NCBI GenBank assembly: GCA_002396665.1
Contig: DGYJ01000074.1
Span: forward strand, 1-7,641
Direction: 5' to 3'
DNA length: 7,641 nt
DNA from: Bdellovibrionaceae bacterium UBA5009
GTDB taxonomy: Bacteria > Bdellovibrionota > Bdellovibrionia > Bdellovibrionales > Bdellovibrionaceae
A program made the translations under genes and the position numbers. The notes under the pieces are model-generated. The model did no database searches. It saw nothing but the letters and a program-made list of their open reading frames with translations, and was not told the DNA's origin. How positions within the stretch are numbered: the first letter of the stretch is position 1; every line of letters begins with the position of its first letter. Below are positions 6,194 through 7,641 of this stretch, piece after piece.

Positions 6194-6696
6194 CATTGAA
6201 GACTGCGAAGCATCCAGGCGGTTTTTTCGTGGATCTGCATTCTTTGTGTCAGAAGATCTGATGTTGGCAAGTCATGGGCTTGATCAACAATCGGCAAAAT
6301 ATTAAATGCCGTTTGGATCACGGCTTCGTGGCCTTCACAAAGTCTTAATGTCATACGTTCTGCACTTGGAACTCCTCGCTCCTCTTGAATCGATGCCAGT
6401 TCTGCAAACTCTAAATAAGTCGCAGGTGTTGGAAAGCCTAAGGCGCGGATTCTTTCTGCAATCATGTCTATTGCTAATGCCAACTCTAGATATTGAAGTT
6501 CGAATTGTTGGTGAAGTGTTAAAAACATTGGGCCCGTAACATTCCAATGATAATTGTGAGTTTTTAAGTAGAGGATATAGGTATCGGCCAAGAGTTTTGA
6601 CAGTCCTGCCGCGATTTCTTTTCTATCTTTTTCATTAATCCCAATATTGCGAATGCTGTGCATTTCAAGATTTTTAGATTTTTCGAGCTTGTTCAT
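6190..6696 (-). CDS. dps: Dps-family ferritin-like DNA-protection protein
   Basis: The 168-aa length is typical of Dps, which forms a 12-subunit shell that oxidises Fe(II) with peroxide, stores iron and protects DNA. The ferroxidase ligands are visible: H50 in KTHNYHWNVTGPMF, H62 and E66 in LHQQFELQY, and D77 and E81 in DMIAERIRALG. The N-terminal tail is Lys-rich (residues 3-8), which in some Dps proteins binds DNA. The protein ends in Cys. The start at 6696 has AAAGGA 5 nt upstream and a second AAAGGA copy 9 nt before that. An internal Met at 12 has a poorer site. It is a single gene on the minus strand, downstream of a strong hairpin. Its promoter was not clearly found: a TTGACC box on the minus strand (6732-6737) has no -10 box at proper spacing. 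Confidence 0.95.
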   Translation of the reverse strand: MNKLEKSKNLEMHSIRNIGINEKDRKEIAAGLSKLLADTYILYLKTHNYHWNVTGPMFLTLHQQFELQYLELALAIDMIAERIRALGFPTPATYLEFAELASIQEERGVPSAERMTLRLCEGHEAVIQTAFNILPIVDQAHDLPTSDLLTQRMQIHEKTAWMLRSLQC

Positions 6697-6760
6697 ATGC
6701 TTCCTTTGAGTCCTTTAACATAATGCAGGTGGGTCAACTGAAAAATTTATTTGAGAGTGT

Positions 6761-6788
6761 GAGCGAACCCCTGACGAGGGGTTCGCTC
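6761..6788 (-). terminator. 12-bp perfect hairpin after the CsbD-DUF883 pair
   Basis: GAGCGAACCCCT (6761-6772) pairs perfectly with AGGGGTTCGCTC (6777-6788) around a 4-nt loop. It begins 6 bp after the DUF883 stop in the direction of transcription, so it most likely ends that transcript. There is no U tract right after the stem; TTTTT appears only about 15 nt later on the minus strand. Stabilising the mRNA 3' end is an alternative role. Confidence 0.7.
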
Positions 6789-6794
6789 TGGTAA

Positions 6795-7085
6795 CTATTT
6801 GTTTGAACGCATGGCCATGGTTAGTAAACTTCCCGCAATGGCTCCTGCGGCGATGGCGATGGCGACGCCTTTGACTGGGTTTTCTTGAACATAGACTCGA
6901 CTCGTTTTAACATAATCTGAAGTCGAGTTTGCAAAATCTGACGCCATGACTCCGACTCTTTCCCCCGCTGTATGCGCAAGTTCTTGGAGTGACGGGTCTT
7001 GTGGCTGAGCTTGGACCTTGTTTTTGATTTCATGATTTAAACCATTCATTTTGTTGCCAAAATTTTCATTGTTTGGATTTGCCAT
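6795..7085 (-). CDS. DUF883 (ElaB/YqjD-like) membrane-anchored protein
   Basis: This 96-aa protein has the layout of the ElaB/YqjD/DUF883 family: a polar helical N-terminal part followed by one C-terminal membrane helix (about 71-92, NPVKGVAIAIAAGAIAGSLL) and a short basic end (MRSNK). In E. coli the family anchors ribosomes or other partners at the inner membrane in stationary phase; that role is family knowledge, not shown here. The anchor is glycine- and alanine-rich, with G81-x3-G85 that could pack helices together. The N-terminal part is rich in Asn and Gln. AAAGG lies about 9 nt before ATG. The gene follows csbD by 24 bp on the same strand, so the two are probably one operon. Confidence 0.85.
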   Translation of the reverse strand: MANPNNENFGNKMNGLNHEIKNKVQAQPQDPSLQELAHTAGERVGVMASDFANSTSDYVKTSRVYVQENPVKGVAIAIAAGAIAGSLLTMAMRSNK

Positions 7086-7109
7086 ATTTATTCCTTTATA
7101 AAATTGTTA

Positions 7110-7364
7110 TTAACTTTTTAATTTTTCTTTAATTCCAACAACTGCTGCATCTTTTTTTTCTTCAAACTTTGCGTAGATGTCAGAAAGTTTTTTTGAATAA
7201 TCTTCTTTTGCATCCCCATAGCGCTGTTGAATTAATCCACTGATGGATTTCATATCGCCCTTTGTTTTTTCAAGTTCGTCATCGGTTAGTTTTCCCCATG
7301 CTTTTTGAATATCGCCTTTAATCTCATGCCAACGGCCTTTGATAGTTGTCTCATTGATCGTCAT
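7110..7364 (-). CDS. CsbD-family stress protein
   Basis: The 84-aa protein carries the CsbD signature near its start: IKGRWHEIKGDIQKAWGKLT, then DDELEKTKGDMKSISGLIQQRYG. CsbD proteins are small, helical, highly charged and induced by general stress in many bacteria; their biochemical role is unknown. About 25 residues of Lys/Glu-rich helix follow the usual 60-residue core, ending in KEKLKS. The ATG at 7364 is chosen because AAAGGAG lies 5 nt upstream; the frame is open further back to 7436 but that part has no ribosome site and does not resemble CsbD. The gene heads a two-gene operon with the DUF883 gene. A sigma-54-like element lies about 70 bp upstream. Confidence 0.9.
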   Translation of the reverse strand: MTINETTIKGRWHEIKGDIQKAWGKLTDDELEKTKGDMKSISGLIQQRYGDAKEDYSKKLSDIYAKFEEKKDAAVVGIKEKLKS

Positions 7365-7431
7365 TAGAACTCCTTTTGTGCGTTGTTTGTCTTCAAAGTT
7401 TGATCTTTGATTGACTCGTGCATTCAGGAAC

Positions 7432-7447
7432 TGCAAATACGAAGCCT
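7432..7447 (-). promoter_or_regulatory. Candidate sigma-54 promoter for the CsbD-DUF883 operon
   Basis: On the minus strand AGGCTTCGTATTTGCA has GG, a 10-nt spacer and GC, with GGC at the -24 box and TTTGCA at the -12 box. Part of the -24 consensus (TGGCAC) is missing. The predicted start near 7421 gives a leader of about 57 nt. Together with the similar site before DUF1328 it hints at control by the sigma-54 activator between the two operons. Confidence 0.4.
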
Positions 7448-7470
7448 GCCAGTATCAATTGTAATTCATT

Positions 7471-7494
7471 TCACAGAATTAAATTGTGCTGTGA
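7471..7494. repeat. Inverted repeat TCACAG-N12-CTGTGA upstream of csbD
   Basis: A 6-bp dyad with a 12-bp AT-rich spacer is centred about 62 bp upstream of the predicted csbD start site. It could be a regulator site. It is not a CRP box, whose half-sites (TGTGA, then TCACA) are in the opposite order and spaced by 6 bp. It does not match the dyad at 4660-4677. Confidence 0.25.
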
Positions 7495-7538
7495 TGGTCA
7501 GAAATGATCCATGATGGGGAAAAATTGGACAAGAGTCT

Positions 7539-7641
7539 TTATTTTAACTCAAATTCTTGATTCAAATCTGGAACAAGGGCTGAAATTTTTAATTCAGACT
7601 CTATTCGATGTCTTAAGGTGTCCGCAGCGACAGGTTCGCCA
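7539..7641 (-). CDS. C-terminal end of an unrecognised protein, cut by window edge
   Basis: A minus-strand frame enters at the right edge and runs 33 codons to a TAA at 7541-7539. The fragment reads GEPVAADTLRHRIESELK followed by ISALVPDLNQEFELK, a charged, amphipathic, protein-like sequence. The family cannot be told from so little. The opposite strand is also open here from an ATG at 7511, but its residues look less like a real protein and it has no ribosome site. The gene lies on the same strand as csbD, about 175 bp upstream of it, and this gap contains the candidate csbD control sites. Confidence 0.5.
   Translation of the reverse strand, partial: GEPVAADTLRHRIESELKISALVPDLNQEFELK

Noticed and set aside
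6697..6760. Sigma-54 or sigma-70 promoter for dps
   Set aside because: No GG-N10-GC pair occurs, and the TTGACC box has no -10 box at 16-18 nt, so no promoter is called.
7365..7436. N-terminal extension of the CsbD protein to 108 aa
   Set aside because: The ATG at 7364 has AAAGGAG at ideal spacing and begins the CsbD homology; the extension overlaps the predicted leader and has no ribosome site.
7483..7517. Hairpin ATGGTCA-GAAA-TGA(T)CCAT (7494-7512) as a terminator of the right-edge gene
   Set aside because: The stem has a bulge and there is no T run after it on the minus strand.
7511..7641. Plus-strand frame starting ATG ATG at the right edge
   Set aside because: No ribosome site was seen, and the opposite-strand frame reads more like a protein end.

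Overview
The window is a compact, AT-rich bacterial chromosomal segment (roughly 40% G+C by eye) with short intergenic gaps and AGGAG-type ribosome sites. The gene content is Gram-negative: an outer-membrane barrel ending in Phe, a sigma-54 activator, Dps, hemerythrin, CsbD and DUF883 proteins. The style of the barrel protein and the protein mix suggest a Bdellovibrio-like member of the Bdellovibrionota. That placement is an inference and was not tested by search. No rRNA, tRNA, CRISPR array, insertion sequence or phage gene was seen.

Left part (1-3130): a minus-strand membrane protein runs off the left edge. Next to it is a tight minus-strand operon of two unrecognised small proteins (about 77 and 87 aa, overlapping by 20 bp) and a short-chain dehydrogenase/reductase 3 bp further on. 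This operon is divergent from a plus-strand LysR-family (NhaR-like) regulator, with a 16-bp inverted repeat in the shared gap, which is the classical LysR regulator/target layout. The regulator has no ATG, GTG or TTG that would give a complete DNA-binding domain. The best start is an ATC codon 5 nt after a GGAG.

Middle part (3147-4738): a minus-strand run of a 59-aa DUF1328 membrane protein, a hemerythrin-domain protein and an outer-membrane beta-barrel protein. The barrel gene carries an in-frame amber codon after residue 151, while the remaining 59 codons are intact and end in the expected terminal Phe. Upstream of DUF1328 are a sigma-54-like -24/-12 element and an inverted repeat.

Right part (4739-7641): a plus-strand NtrC-family sigma-54 activator whose receiver domain has Asn in place of the phosphorylated Asp. 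Its stop codon overlaps that of a convergent dps gene. Beyond a 12-bp perfect hairpin lies a minus-strand CsbD-DUF883 pair, with a second sigma-54-like element upstream of csbD. The right edge holds the probable C-terminus of one more minus-strand gene.

Working model (inference): 3147-7447 is a stress/iron/oxygen-protection cluster (hemerythrin, Dps, CsbD, DUF883, DUF1328, barrel protein) around an atypical sigma-54 activator that may drive the DUF1328 and csbD operons without receiver phosphorylation. The members are known families. The less usual points are the non-canonical start codon, the degenerate receiver, the amber codon and the candidate sigma-54 sites.
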